This document shows positions 27,882-37,200 of a stretch of DNA of 64,000 nucleotides, one piece after another. The notes below the pieces were generated by a model. It did no database searches. It saw only the letters and a list, made by a program, of their open reading frames with translations, and was not told the DNA's origin. Source of the stretch: Stappia sp. (GTDB lineage Bacteria > Pseudomonadota > Alphaproteobacteria > Rhizobiales > Stappiaceae); the NCBI RefSeq assembly GCF_040110915.1, contig NZ_CP157793.1, positions 570,939 through 634,938 of the forward strand, in the 5' to 3' direction. A program made the translations under genes and the position numbers. Every line of letters begins with the position of its first letter. Positions within the stretch are counted from its first letter, which is position 1.

Positions 27882-28361
27882 ATGACACACCCCATCCGCA
27901 GCGGCCCGGCCGAGGCCTGGACCTTCGAGGACGACGGGCTGGACCTGCGCCAGCGCATGGGACGTCTGGTGGTGACCACGCGGGGGCAGGGCTTCTACGG
28001 CATCGGCCGCCGCCTCGACGCCTGGCTTAGCGAGCAGACGGCCCGCGACGGGGAGATGTCGGTGTTTCTGCGCCATACCTCCGCCTCCCTCACGATCCAG
28101 GAAAACGCCGACCCGGACGTGCAGGCGGACCTGATCGACGCGCTCGACGATCTGGCGCCGCAGGATGCCGACTGGCGTCATGTGTCGGAAGGGCCGGACG
28201 ACATGCCGGCGCATGTGAAGACGATGCTCACCGGCGTGAGCCTGCAGATCCCTGTGGTTGCCGGCAAGCTGGATCTCGGCACCTGGCAGGAGGTCTATGT
28301 GGTCGAGCACCGGCTGGAGGCCCATCAGCGCAGCCTGACGCTGCGCTATCTGGGCACGTGA
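27882..28361 (+). CDS. yjbQ: YjbQ family protein (secondary thiamine-phosphate synthase-like)
   Basis: The ATG preceded by AGGAGGAG gives 159 residues. The UPF0047/YjbQ signatures are present: LRHTSASLTIQENADPDVQAD, then DDMPAHVKTMLTG and LGTWQEVYVVEH, carrying the conserved metal-binding His and Asp residues. Family members show weak thiamine-phosphate synthase activity, and their physiological function is not settled. The gene is monocistronic here, between the divergent esterase and the convergent proline iminopeptidase. Confidence 0.9.
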   Translation: MTHPIRSGPAEAWTFEDDGLDLRQRMGRLVVTTRGQGFYGIGRRLDAWLSEQTARDGEMSVFLRHTSASLTIQENADPDVQADLIDALDDLAPQDADWRHVSEGPDDMPAHVKTMLTGVSLQIPVVAGKLDLGTWQEVYVVEHRLEAHQRSLTLRYLGT

Positions 28362-28388
28362 TCGCGGGCGAGCCGCGCCGGAAGGCGG

Positions 28389-29342
28389 CTAGCGCAGATG
28401 CGCGAAGCGGCGCCCGGCGGCGACCAGTTCCGCCGCGATCCCCGGTTCGCTGGCCGCATGACCCGCGTCCTCGACGACCCTGAGGTCCGCCTGCGGCCAG
28501 GCCTCCGCCAGATCGTAGGCGTTCTTCATCGGCGTCACCACGTCGTGCCGGCCATGCACGATCACCCCTGGAATATCGCGAATGCGGTCGATGTCGCGCA
28601 GCAACTGGTCGTCATGGGGCAGGAAGCCGCCGTTGATGAAGTAATGCGCCTCGATGCGCGCGAAGGCATGCGCGTAGCGCGGATCGTGAAAGGCCGCCTC
28701 GCGCTCGGGATCGCGCAGCACGGAGAGCGTCGCGCCTTCCCACAGCGCCCAGCGCTGGGCGGCGGAAACCTGGATCGCCTCGTCCGGACAGGTCAGCCGC
28801 CGATGATAGGCGGCGATCAGATCGCCGCGCTCGTCCTCGGGGATGAAGTCGCGATAGGGCGCGAAGAGGTCCGGATAGAGCCAGCTCGCGCCCTCCTGAT
28901 AGAACCAGGCGAGTTCGGCGCGGCGCATCAGGAAGATGCCGCGCAGCACCAGTGCCGTCACGCGGTCGGGATGCGTCTGGGCATAGGCGAGCGCCAGCGT
29001 GGAGCCCCAGGAGCCGCCGAAGACCTGCCAGCGCGCGATGCCGAGATGGGTCCGCAGCCGCTCGATGTCGGCGACCAGATCCCAGGTGGTGTTGTCGCGC
29101 AGTTCCGCATGCGGGGTCGAGCGCCCGCAGCCGCGTTGGTCGAACAGGACGATGCGATAGACACTGGGGTCGTGAAAGCGGCGCATGATCGGCGTCGTGC
29201 CGCCGCCCGGTCCGCCGTGCAGCATGACGACCGGGACCCCGTCCGGGTTGCCGCATTGCTCGTAGTGGAGCGTGTGCAGATCGCTGACGGGGAGAAGGCC
29301 GGCGTCAAAAGGGGCGAGCACGGGATAAAGCGGCGCGGACAT
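28389..29342 (-). CDS. pip: Proline iminopeptidase
   Basis: The 317-residue protein is an S33 alpha/beta hydrolase of standard length. It has the oxyanion motif LHGGPGGGTTP, FDQRGCGRSTPH, the nucleophile elbow GGSWGSTLALAYA, the Asp in VHGRHDVVTP and the His in VEDAGHAASEPG. It removes N-terminal proline from peptides and is cytosolic. The ATG at the end of the frame fits homologues (MSAPLYPVLAPFDAG). It is convergent with yjbQ and downstream of the YggT operon on the same strand. Confidence 0.93.
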   Translation of the reverse strand: MSAPLYPVLAPFDAGLLPVSDLHTLHYEQCGNPDGVPVVMLHGGPGGGTTPIMRRFHDPSVYRIVLFDQRGCGRSTPHAELRDNTTWDLVADIERLRTHLGIARWQVFGGSWGSTLALAYAQTHPDRVTALVLRGIFLMRRAELAWFYQEGASWLYPDLFAPYRDFIPEDERGDLIAAYHRRLTCPDEAIQVSAAQRWALWEGATLSVLRDPEREAAFHDPRYAHAFARIEAHYFINGGFLPHDDQLLRDIDRIRDIPGVIVHGRHDVVTPMKNAYDLAEAWPQADLRVVEDAGHAASEPGIAAELVAAGRRFAHLR

Positions 29343-29387
29343 GCGGGGCGGTCCTCAGGGTTGGGGCAGGGCGATGCGGATCGCTCC

Positions 29388-29714
29388 CTAGCGTAGCAGG
29401 AGCACGGCGGCCATGCCGGCGGCCGGAAGCGAGAGCGCCGCGGTGGCGGCAAGCCAGACGAACCAGGCGGCGGGCGTCGTGTCGCGCGCGCCCGTCATCC
29501 GCTCCACGAGGGCGGCCGGCACGCCGGCAAGCACCACGGTGACGCCGGCGCCGAGCAGATAGGCCAGAAAGGCGACGAGCCCCGGCGACGACACGAGCAG
29601 CCCCGGCGCCAGCAGGATGACGCCGGCGCTCGTTTGCGGCAGCAGCCAGGGATTGAACACGCCGTTGAGCAGCGCCAGGGCGGCGATGGCGAGGGGGATG
29701 CCGGAGCGGGTCAT
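29388..29714 (-). CDS. Small membrane protein, unknown
   Basis: From the ATG that overlaps the yggT-like stop as ATGA, this gives 108 residues (MTRSGIPLAIAALALLNGVF). It has three to four hydrophobic helices and almost no charged residues. The longer upstream frame is the shadow of the yggT-like gene. No family is recognised. Tight coupling to the yggT-like gene and to the symporter operon suggests an accessory membrane role. Confidence 0.65.
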   Translation of the reverse strand: MTRSGIPLAIAALALLNGVFNPWLLPQTSAGVILLAPGLLVSSPGLVAFLAYLLGAGVTVVLAGVPAALVERMTGARDTTPAAWFVWLAATAALSLPAAGMAAVLLLR

Positions 29715-30013
29715 GCGCCGGCTCCGGTGCCGGGGGCCGACAGCCAGCCGCTCGCGGCAAAGCCCACGGCGAGCCCCAGCCGGGCGAGGATCAGCCACAC
29801 CGCCGCGAAGAGCAGCAGCAGGGCGTGCGGCACCGCCTGAGGGGTGACGACGCGCACCGGCGCCACGACCGGATCGGTCAGCCGCACGAAGGCGCGATGG
29901 ATGAAATTGCCGCTGTCGGGCCCCAGCAGGAGGGTGAGCGCCAGCCGTCCGAGCAGCGTGTACAGGAGAGCCGCGAGCGCCAGGTTGGTCAGGTGATAGG
30001 CCCACAGCGCCAT
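29711..30013 (-). CDS. YggT-like membrane protein
   Basis: The 100-residue product has two hydrophobic segments flanking IHRAFVRLTDPVVAPVRVVTP, which matches the YggT family pattern of TDP-V-x-P-R between two helices. YggT proteins are small inner-membrane proteins linked to osmotic tolerance and cell envelope, without a defined biochemical role. It follows the SLC5 symporter gene by 46 nt and overlaps the next small membrane gene by four bases, so it is probably part of the DUF4212-symporter transcript. Confidence 0.7.
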   Translation of the reverse strand: MALWAYHLTNLALAALLYTLLGRLALTLLLGPDSGNFIHRAFVRLTDPVVAPVRVVTPQAVPHALLLLFAAVWLILARLGLAVGFAASGWLSAPGTGAGA

Positions 30014-30059
30014 CGCGGTTCGAACCTCGCGTCTCGTTGAATCCGGGGCGCGGCGGGCC

Positions 30060-31895
30060 TCAGGAAGCGCCGTCGCGCAGGACCGGCTCTCCGGCGGGCT
30101 TGCGGATGTCGTCGATCAGCGCCTGCACCTCGCGCGAGGGCGCGGGCGTCACGAGACTGACCAGCACGGTGACCGCGAAGCCGAGCGGCAGGCCGAAGAC
30201 GGCGGCGGAGATGTTCTTCACGCCGAACCATTCCGCCATGCCGCCGTATTGCGTCATGGCGAGATAGTAGAGCGTCAGCCCGAAGCCGGCGAGCATGCCG
30301 GCAATGGCGCCGGCCGCCGTGCAGCGCCGCCACCAGATGCCGAGCACCAGCGCCGGGAAGAAGCCCGCGGCGGCCAGCGAGAAGGCCCAGGCGACCACCG
30401 ACAGGATGTCGGAGGGCCGCGTCGAGGCGACATAGGCGGCGAGCACCGCCATGCCGATCAGCAGCACCCGGGCGACCACAAGCCGGCGGCTCGCCGGCGC
30501 GCGCCGGTCGACCATGCGGTAGTAGACGTCGTGGCTGAGCGCATTGGCGATGGCGAGCAGCAGCCCGTCGGCGGTCGACATGGAGGCGGCGAGCCCGCCG
30601 GCGGCGACGAGACCGGCGATCACATAGGGCAGACCGGCGATCTCCGGCGTGGCGATGACGATCACGTCGCGGTCGATCGCGAGATCCGGAAGCCGCAGCA
30701 CGCCCTCGTTGCCGGGCACCGCCGCGCAGGCCGCCTGCACCGCGTCCACCGACGCAGCGTTGGCGCCGCAGATGTCGATCAGCCCGAGCTTGCCGTAGGT
30801 GTAGATCCACTGCGGCAGCGCCTCGAGCCCGGCGCCGATCACGTTTTGATAGACCTCCAGCTTGGCGAAGGCGGCATAGGCCGGCGCGGTGACATAAAGC
30901 AGGAAGATGAAGGCCAGCGACCAGGCGACCGAGCGGCGCGCGTCGCGCACCGTGGTCGTGGTGAAATAGCGCATCAGGATGTGCGGCAGCGAGGCCGTGC
31001 CGATCATCAGGCAGGCGATCAGCGCGAAGAAGTTGAACGGATCGAGCGAGGTGAAGGGCTCCAGATGGGGTGTCAGCGTCTCCGCCGTGGCGAGCCCGCT
31101 CGCCAGCATCTGCTGTTCCAGAACCGTGATCTGCTGCAGGACAGTGCCATAGGCGAGCTGCGCGACGGGAAAGCCCGTCTGCTGCGCCGAGAGGATCGCG
31201 ACGGGCAGCATGTAGGCGACGATCAGCACGATATATTGGGCGACCTGCGTCCAGGTGACGGCGCGCATGCCGCCGAGCATGGAGCACAGGAGGATGCCCG
31301 CGAGCCCGACATAGACGGCGACCTCGAAGGAGATGCCGAGGAACCGCGAGGCGATCAGCCCGGTCGAATAGATCTGCGCCACCACATAGGTGAAGGAACA
31401 GGCGAGCAGCACCAGGATGCCGATCAGCCGGGCGAGATTGCCGCCGAAACGGGCCGCCAGGAAATCCGGCACCGTGTAGGCGCCGAACTTGCGCAGGTAG
31501 GGGGCGACGAGCACCGCCACCAGCACATAGCCGCCGGTCCAGCCGACGACATAGGCGAGCCCGTCGTAGCCGAGCGCGTAGAGCGTGCCGGCCATGCCGA
31601 CGAAGGAGGCGCCGCTCATCCAGTCGGCGGCCGTGGCCATGCCGTTGTAGACCGCCGGCACGCGCCGCCCGGCGACGTAATATTCCGAAACGCGCACGGT
31701 GCGCGTGACGATGCCGATGGCGGCATAGACGCCGAGCGTGCACAGCACGAAGAGATAGCCGATCACCTGATCCGGCACGCCGAGCTGTTCCAGGATCGCC
31801 AGCACCACGACGAAGGCGGCAAAGCCGCCCGCATAGGTGCCGTAGATCCGCCCGAGATTGTCGAGAAAGGCGTCGTCGGGTCCCGGCAGGCTCAT
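30060..31895 (-). CDS. SLC5 sodium:solute symporter, acetate/short-chain carboxylate type (ActP-like)
   Basis: The 611-residue protein has about 13 predicted helices. Conserved elements are EYYVAGRRVPAVYNGMATAADWMSGASF, GGYVLVAVLVAPYLRKFG and DGLLLAIANALSHDVYYRMV, which match the VC_2705/ActP subgroup (TIGR03648). It should import acetate or a related monocarboxylate with Na+. Its start overlaps the DUF4212 gene stop (ATGA), a pairing typical of this subgroup, where DUF4212 is a small subunit. The neighbouring CrbS/CrbR-like kinase and regulator are known elsewhere to control acetate uptake and acetyl-CoA synthetase, which supports the substrate. Confidence 0.9.
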   Translation of the reverse strand: MSLPGPDDAFLDNLGRIYGTYAGGFAAFVVVLAILEQLGVPDQVIGYLFVLCTLGVYAAIGIVTRTVRVSEYYVAGRRVPAVYNGMATAADWMSGASFVGMAGTLYALGYDGLAYVVGWTGGYVLVAVLVAPYLRKFGAYTVPDFLAARFGGNLARLIGILVLLACSFTYVVAQIYSTGLIASRFLGISFEVAVYVGLAGILLCSMLGGMRAVTWTQVAQYIVLIVAYMLPVAILSAQQTGFPVAQLAYGTVLQQITVLEQQMLASGLATAETLTPHLEPFTSLDPFNFFALIACLMIGTASLPHILMRYFTTTTVRDARRSVAWSLAFIFLLYVTAPAYAAFAKLEVYQNVIGAGLEALPQWIYTYGKLGLIDICGANAASVDAVQAACAAVPGNEGVLRLPDLAIDRDVIVIATPEIAGLPYVIAGLVAAGGLAASMSTADGLLLAIANALSHDVYYRMVDRRAPASRRLVVARVLLIGMAVLAAYVASTRPSDILSVVAWAFSLAAAGFFPALVLGIWWRRCTAAGAIAGMLAGFGLTLYYLAMTQYGGMAEWFGVKNISAAVFGLPLGFAVTVLVSLVTPAPSREVQALIDDIRKPAGEPVLRDGAS

Positions 31896-32296
31896 GGGAC
31901 GATCTCCTCACGCTGCGATTCGGGCTCCGAGAGACCGGCGTCGCGGTCGATCCGCTCCTGTCGGGCGCAAAACCAGAAGACCAGCACGACGAAGACGATC
32001 AGCGAGCCTTGCGCGGCCATCCAGAAGCCGAGCGGGAAATCCGCGACGACGATGGTGTTGAGCGCGTCGACGAAGCCGTGGATCGCGAAGCCGAACACGA
32101 ACCAGATCGCAAGGGCGACCAGGACCAGGCGCACCGTGCGCCGCCACCAGATCCGTGGGTCCGGCATGGGCCGACCCAGCGGACGTGAGCCGGACGGCCC
32201 CGCCGCGGACGGTCGCGTTCCGGCCGGGTCTGTTCCCGATTGGTGGGGCCCCGATTGGCGTGGCCCCGATGGGTCTCTCCCCGATGGGTCTGTCAT
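31892..32296 (-). CDS. DUF4212 domain-containing protein, small subunit of the symporter
   Basis: The ATG preceded by GGGAGAGGA gives 134 residues. The C-terminal 85 residues are DUF4212: WWRRTVRLVLVALAIWFVFGF, then a second helix FPLGFWMAAQGSLIVFVVLVFWF and a short basic tail, two membrane helices in all. The first 45 residues are a repetitive Pro/Ser/Gly-rich extension (SGPRQSGPHQSGTDPAG) absent from typical members, coded by a degenerate repeat. The gene overlaps the symporter gene by four bases and heads the operon. Confidence 0.87.
   Translation of the reverse strand: MTDPSGRDPSGPRQSGPHQSGTDPAGTRPSAAGPSGSRPLGRPMPDPRIWWRRTVRLVLVALAIWFVFGFAIHGFVDALNTIVVADFPLGFWMAAQGSLIVFVVLVFWFCARQERIDRDAGLSEPESQREEIVP
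32205..32290 (-). repeat. Degenerate tandem repeat in the 5' end of the DUF4212 gene
   Basis: Units related to CCCCGATTGG/CCCCGATGGGTCT recur several times on the plus strand, coding on the minus strand for SGP/SGT-rich peptide units. The units are not identical in length, and the run stays in frame. It accounts for the unusual N-terminal extension of the DUF4212 protein. Confidence 0.6.
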
Positions 32297-32689
32297 GGTG
32301 TCCTCTCCCCCCGGACGGTCCGTGCACCCGGCGCCGCATCGCGCCCCTCTACGGTCGCGTAGCATGGCATGGCGTGTGTTTCGATGGGTATAGGACTACG
32401 ACTTTCGGGAAAACGATATCTGTGAGACTACGAGGAACACGGATGTGCCGTCGTGCCCGTATCGGCGGGTTGATGCGCGACCGGGCCGCGTGAATAATGC
32501 GGCAAAGGGGGGCGCACCCGGAACGGGGCGGCGGGCGATCGAGGCAACGCCCGCACGGGCTGCGTCCTTCGAGGAAACAACAGGGGCGTGCGCCAGACCC
32601 CTTGCCCGCGCGAAGCGGGCGGGGACGGGGGCGAGGCGATGCGATCCGCAACGCCGGCGAAAAAGCCGGTGCGCAGGGAGGGCGAGAGC
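32297..32689. promoter_or_regulatory. Divergent control region between the DUF4212-symporter operon and the CrbR-like gene
   Basis: No gene is supported in this spacer; a longer ATG start for the regulator at 32639 is possible. Two exact GACTACGA direct repeats lie at 32394 and 32426, 32 bp apart (about three helical turns), inside TAGGACTACGACTTT and TGAGACTACGAGG. A TACGGTCGCGTA dyad lies about 40 bp before them. These are candidate binding sites for the LuxR-type regulator encoded next door. The right half is GC-rich. Confidence 0.4.
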
Positions 32690-33358
32690 GTGTCGGAGAC
32701 CGCCGATTTTCATTTCGTGATTGCGGACGACCATCCTTTGTTTCGCGGCGCCATGCGCCAGACCCTCGAGACGGTCTATCCCGGCTCGACCATTTCCGAA
32801 GTCGGCACGCTGGAGGACGCGGCCGCCGATCTCGATGCCCACGACGAGGTCGACCTTCTTCTGCTCGATCTTTCGATGCCCGGCATGCGTGGCTTCTCCG
32901 GCCTGATGTACCTCCGGGCGCAGTATCAGGGCGTGCCGGTGGTGATCGTGTCGGCGACCGAGGATGCGGTGACGATCCGCCGCTGCATGGATCTCGGCGC
33001 CTCCGGCTTCATCCCCAAGTCGCTCGGCATCGACGTCATCCGCGACGCGGTGACCTGCGTGATGCGCGGCGACACCTGGATCCCGCCGGACGTCGACATG
33101 GCGGGGGAAAGCGACGAGGTGAGCGAGATGGTTCAGCGCCTCGCGAGCCTCACGCCGCAGCAGGTGCGCGTGCTGATGATGCTGTCGGAGGGCCTGCTCA
33201 ACAAGCAGATCGCCTACGAGCTCAGTGTTTCGGAAGCGACCGTCAAGGCGCATGTCTCCGCGATCCTGCAGAAGCTCGGCGTCGAAAGCCGCACGCAGGC
33301 CGTCATCGCCGCCGCGAAGATCGAGCAGGGGCAGTGGCAGTCGGCGGTTCCCTCCTGA
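32690..33358 (+). CDS. LuxR/NarL-type response regulator, CrbR-like
   Basis: The GTG start with GGAGGG upstream gives 222 residues; an ATG at 32639 would add 17. The receiver domain has the acidic pair IADDHPLFRGAM, phospho-Asp in LLLDLSMPG, VVSATEDAVTI-type Ser/Thr, and FIPKS with the Lys. After a short linker comes a GerE/LuxR helix-turn-helix (LTPQQVRVLMMLSEGLLNKQ, then SEATVKAHVSAILQKLGV). It is divergent from the DUF4212-symporter operon and next to the transporter-kinase hybrid, the layout of CrbS-CrbR/MxtR-ErdR acetate systems. Control of the symporter by it is inferred. Confidence 0.85.
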   Translation: MSETADFHFVIADDHPLFRGAMRQTLETVYPGSTISEVGTLEDAAADLDAHDEVDLLLLDLSMPGMRGFSGLMYLRAQYQGVPVVIVSATEDAVTIRRCMDLGASGFIPKSLGIDVIRDAVTCVMRGDTWIPPDVDMAGESDEVSEMVQRLASLTPQQVRVLMMLSEGLLNKQIAYELSVSEATVKAHVSAILQKLGVESRTQAVIAAAKIEQGQWQSAVPS

Positions 33359-33387
33359 GTGGCCCGCCGCCGCGATGACGCCCGGAT

Positions 33388-34098
33388 TTATCGCGTGACC
33401 CGGGCCTCGGGCACCGGATAGCCGACGCCGTCGCGCGCGCCGAAACTGCCCTGGTGGCAGTCGCTGCAGGCGGTGATGACGTTCATGGTCATTGGCGCGC
33501 CGGCCGGCGTGACCGCCATGTAGTACCAGTCGCCGGTCTCGGGCGAGGTGCCGGCGGTCACCTTCTGCATCAGGAACAGCGGACCGTTCTGCACCTGGCC
33601 CTCGTCGTTGACGGCAAAGGATTCCATGGCCATCACCGTGCCCTCGGGCATGGTGACGCCGGCCTCCTGATAGCGCAGGTAGGTCTCCGCCCCGATGGCG
33701 TTCACATAAGTCATCAGGAAGCGGGTGCCATGGACTCCGGGGGCGGCCGGAAAGGCGCTGACGGCTGTCCAAGAGCGGTAATCGTCGACGAATTCCGCCG
33801 GGATCCAGCGCTTGTCCCCCGCGCGATAGCCGGCATGCAGGTCCTCGGCCAGACAGGCGTAGAGCGCCGAGGCGTCGGCCGGTGTCAGCGCGTGACCCGC
33901 CTTGTCCGCCACGCAGGCGGCCTGCGTTTTCTCACGCGCCACCTCTTCCGCCGTCTCATGCGCGATCGCATGGGAAAACGCGGTCAAGGCGGCAACGGCA
34001 AGCACCGCCGTCCAGCAGGCGGCCCCGGTTCTCACTCCGGTTCTGGCTCCTGCTCTGGCCCCGATTCTGGCCCCCGCTCTGGCCCCGATTCTGGCCAT
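33388..34098 (-). CDS. Cytochrome P460 family haem protein
   Basis: The 236-residue protein starts at an ATG with GGGAG seven bases upstream. A signal peptide (CWTAVLAVAALTAFSHAIAH) is preceded by an odd Arg/Ala/Gly-rich n-region coded by tandem repeats. The mature part resembles P460/DUF domain proteins and ends with the single c-type haem motif CSDCH. P460 cytochromes oxidise hydroxylamine or NO, or act as haem stress proteins in the periplasm. The cross-linking Lys cannot be verified by eye. It lies downstream of the CrbS-like gene on the same strand after 184 nt, and is convergent with the response regulator. Confidence 0.75.
   Translation of the reverse strand: MARIGARAGARIGARAGARTGVRTGAACWTAVLAVAALTAFSHAIAHETAEEVAREKTQAACVADKAGHALTPADASALYACLAEDLHAGYRAGDKRWIPAEFVDDYRSWTAVSAFPAAPGVHGTRFLMTYVNAIGAETYLRYQEAGVTMPEGTVMAMESFAVNDEGQVQNGPLFLMQKVTAGTSPETGDWYYMAVTPAGAPMTMNVITACSDCHQGSFGARDGVGYPVPEARVTR
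34018..34097 (-). repeat. 24-bp tandem repeat in the signal-peptide coding region of the P460 gene
   Basis: On the plus strand GCTCTGGCCCCGATTCTGGC recurs exactly 24 bp apart (34052 and 34076), with degenerate copies to the left. On the coding strand it encodes ARIGARAG repeats ahead of the hydrophobic core. Since 24 is a multiple of three, copy change lengthens or shortens the basic n-region in frame. Confidence 0.8.
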
Positions 34099-34282
34099 GT
34101 CCTACTCCCTGTGATGCGCGGACCGCGCCGTGGCTGGCGCGGTCTCGACGCGGGCAAGGTCAGTCATGCCGGCGCGCTCGACAAGTCAAGCCTTTACACG
34201 ACGGCGCACGAACCCTTGATGCGGTGTGGGTCCGAGGCGGGGTGGCGTCACGCGACGCTTGAGGCCGGCCGGGAACCCGCCG

Positions 34283-37200
34283 TTACTCGGCGGCCGTGGC
34301 GACGCTCACGAGCCGCGACAGATGCGCCCGGAGCGCGGCCGGCTTGACCGGCTTGTTGAGCATGTCGATGGATTTCTCCGCCGCCTCCGCGCGCACCGCG
34401 CGGGTGCGGTCGGCGGTGATGAGAAGCGCCGGCGTCTCGGCGCCGAACTGCCAGCGCAGCTGCACCACCGCCTCCACGCCGGTGCCCTCGTCGAGGTGAT
34501 AATCGACGATCAGGATGTCGGGCGGCGCGCCGGCCTCCCCGGCCTTGCGGGCCGCCTCGCGCGGATCGTGCGCGGTCGTCACCCGGCAGCCCCAGCCCTC
34601 CAGCAGCACGCGCATGCCGTCGAGGATCTGGGGCTCGTTGTCGATGGCGAGCACGTGCAGACCGTCGAGCGCGGCGGTGGCGGGCGCGGGCGCGGGCGCG
34701 TCCTGCGTGGCCGGAACGGCGGCCGCCAGCGGCAGCGTCAGCGAGAAGCGCGCGCCGTGACCCGCCGTCGAGCGGAGCTTCACGGGATGGTTCAGCACCC
34801 TTGCGATACGCTCCACGATGGACAGGCCGAGCCCCAGGCCGCGCGCTTCGCGGGCGCCGTCGTCGAGGCGGTGGAACTCCATGAAGATCAGCTTCTGCTT
34901 CGATTCCGGGATGCCGATGCCGGTGTCGAGCACCTCCACGACCACCGTTTCGCCACGCTTGCGCGCGCCGACCAGGACCTTGCCGGTGCGCGTGTATTTG
35001 ATCGCGTTGGAAACGAGGTTCTGCAGCAGGCGGCGCAGCAGCCGCCGGTCGGAGCGCACGCTCAGTCCGCTCGGCAGGATGCGCAGGTCGAGATCCTTCT
35101 CCTGCGCGATCGGGCCGAACTCGTTGCGCAGCGGATTGAGGATCTCGTCGATGCGGAAGATGGTGATCTCCGGCTTCAATGCGCCGGTGTCGAGGCGGGA
35201 GATGTCGAGCACCGCGCCGATGATTTCCTCCACCGATTCCAGCGACGAGCCGACGTTCTGCACCAGATGGCGCAATTCGCCGTCGGAAAAGCGCTCTGTC
35301 AGGCTGGAGGCGTAGAGCCGGGCGGCGTTCAAAGGTTGCAGGATGTCGTGGCCGGCGGCGGCGAGAAAGCGGGTCTTGCCGAGATTGGCGTCATCGGCCA
35401 CCTGCTTGGCGCGCTGCAGTTCCTCGTTGACGTGGGTGAGTTCCAACGTGCGCTCGCGCACCCGCCGTTCCAGCGTCTCGTTGGCCCGTGCCAGCGCTTC
35501 CTCGGCCAAGACCCGTTCGGTGATGTCGGTGTAGGTGGTGACGATGCCGCCATCCGGCATCGGGTTGGTGCGCACCTCCAGCACCGTCTCGGTGGTCGCG
35601 ATGTGCTCCTGAAAGGTCTCGTGGCGCACGGCGAGCTTGTCGATCCGGTCGCCGACGATGACCTCGACCGGATCGTCGCCGAAGGCGCCGCGCTTGGCGT
35701 TGTAGCGCAGGATCGCGTCGAGCGGCGTGCCGACCTGTCCGTATTCCGCCGGCAGGCCGAGCAACTCGCGGAACTGCCGGTTCCAGCAGATCAGCCGCAG
35801 GTCGCGGTCGTAGACGGCGATGCCCTGGCGCACCTGGTCGAGCGCGGTCTGCAGCAGGTCGCGGTTGTACTGGATGGCGACGGTCGCATCGTCCAGCAGC
35901 TTCATCGCGCCCTTGCCGCTGGGGTCGCGCCGCTTGACCAGCAGCGACAGCACCAGCCGGGAGGAGGCGGCGCCGATGGCGCTGGCCAGCAACTGCTCGG
36001 AAAACCGCAGGATCTGCGCGTCCGCCGGCGCGGAGAAATCGGCGTCGGCATCGCGCCCGCGTTCGCGGGCGAAGCGGTGGAACGAGCGCTGCGTGCGTTC
36101 CTCGCCGAGATAGCGCGCGATGGTCGCCTGCAGGTCGCCGACCGTCACCGAGGTCCGCCACAGCCGCAGCCCCGGTGCCGGAGACAGCTCGGAGGGCACG
36201 AAGATGTTGGCCTGCAGCCGCTCCAACGGTTCGGGCGGGCGGGCGAGCGACACCAGCACATAGGCGGCGAGATTGACCGACAGGCTCCAGAAGACGCCGT
36301 GGGTGAGCGGGTCGAAGCTGAGGGAGAAGAGCGCCTGGGGTTTCAGGAGCCACAGGCCGAAGGGCCCGTTCTCGATGACGGCGTCGGAGATCAGCCCCGA
36401 CTGGGCGAAGGTCGGCAACAGCAGCGTGTAGACCCAGATGGCGAAGCCGGCGGTCATGCCGGCGATCGCCCCGCGCGCCGTCGCCCGGCGCCAGATCAGC
36501 CCGCCGAAGAAGGCCGGCGCGAACTGGGCGATGGCGGCGAAGGACAGAAGGCCGATGGAGGTCAGCGCCGCCGTGTCGCCGGCCGCGCGGAAATAGGCAT
36601 AGGCGAGCAGCAGCGTGACGAAGATCGCGACCCGTCGGATCAGCAGCAGGATCCGGCTCATGTCCTCGCCGGACGAGGAGATGATCGCATCCTCCGAGGA
36701 GCGGCGCAGCACCAGCGGCATCACCAGGTCGTTGGAAATCATGATGGCGAGCGCCACGGTCGCCACGATCACCATGGCGGTGGCCGCCGACAGGCCGCCG
36801 ATGAAGGCGAAGAGCGCCAGCCACGGGTGATCGGCGGCGATGGGCAGCGCCAGCACATAGGTGTCGGGATTGGTGGAGGCCGGCAGCATCATCATGCCGG
36901 CGACCGCGATGGGCACGACGAAGAGGTTGATCGCCACCAGATACAGCGGGAAGAACCAGGTGGCGCGCTTCAGTTCGGCGCCGGAGTTGTTTTCCGTGAC
37001 CGTCACGTGGAACTGGCGCGGCAGCAGGATCACCGCGAAGAAGGACAGCAACGTCATCACGATCCAGTTGCCACCCGATTGCTGGCCCGACATGGCCTCG
37101 GAGACCCGCGGATCGCTCGCCATCGCCGTGAAGAGCTCGCCGGGCCCGTCGTACAGACCGTAGGTGACCCAGACGCCGACGGCGAGAAAGGCGAAGAGCT

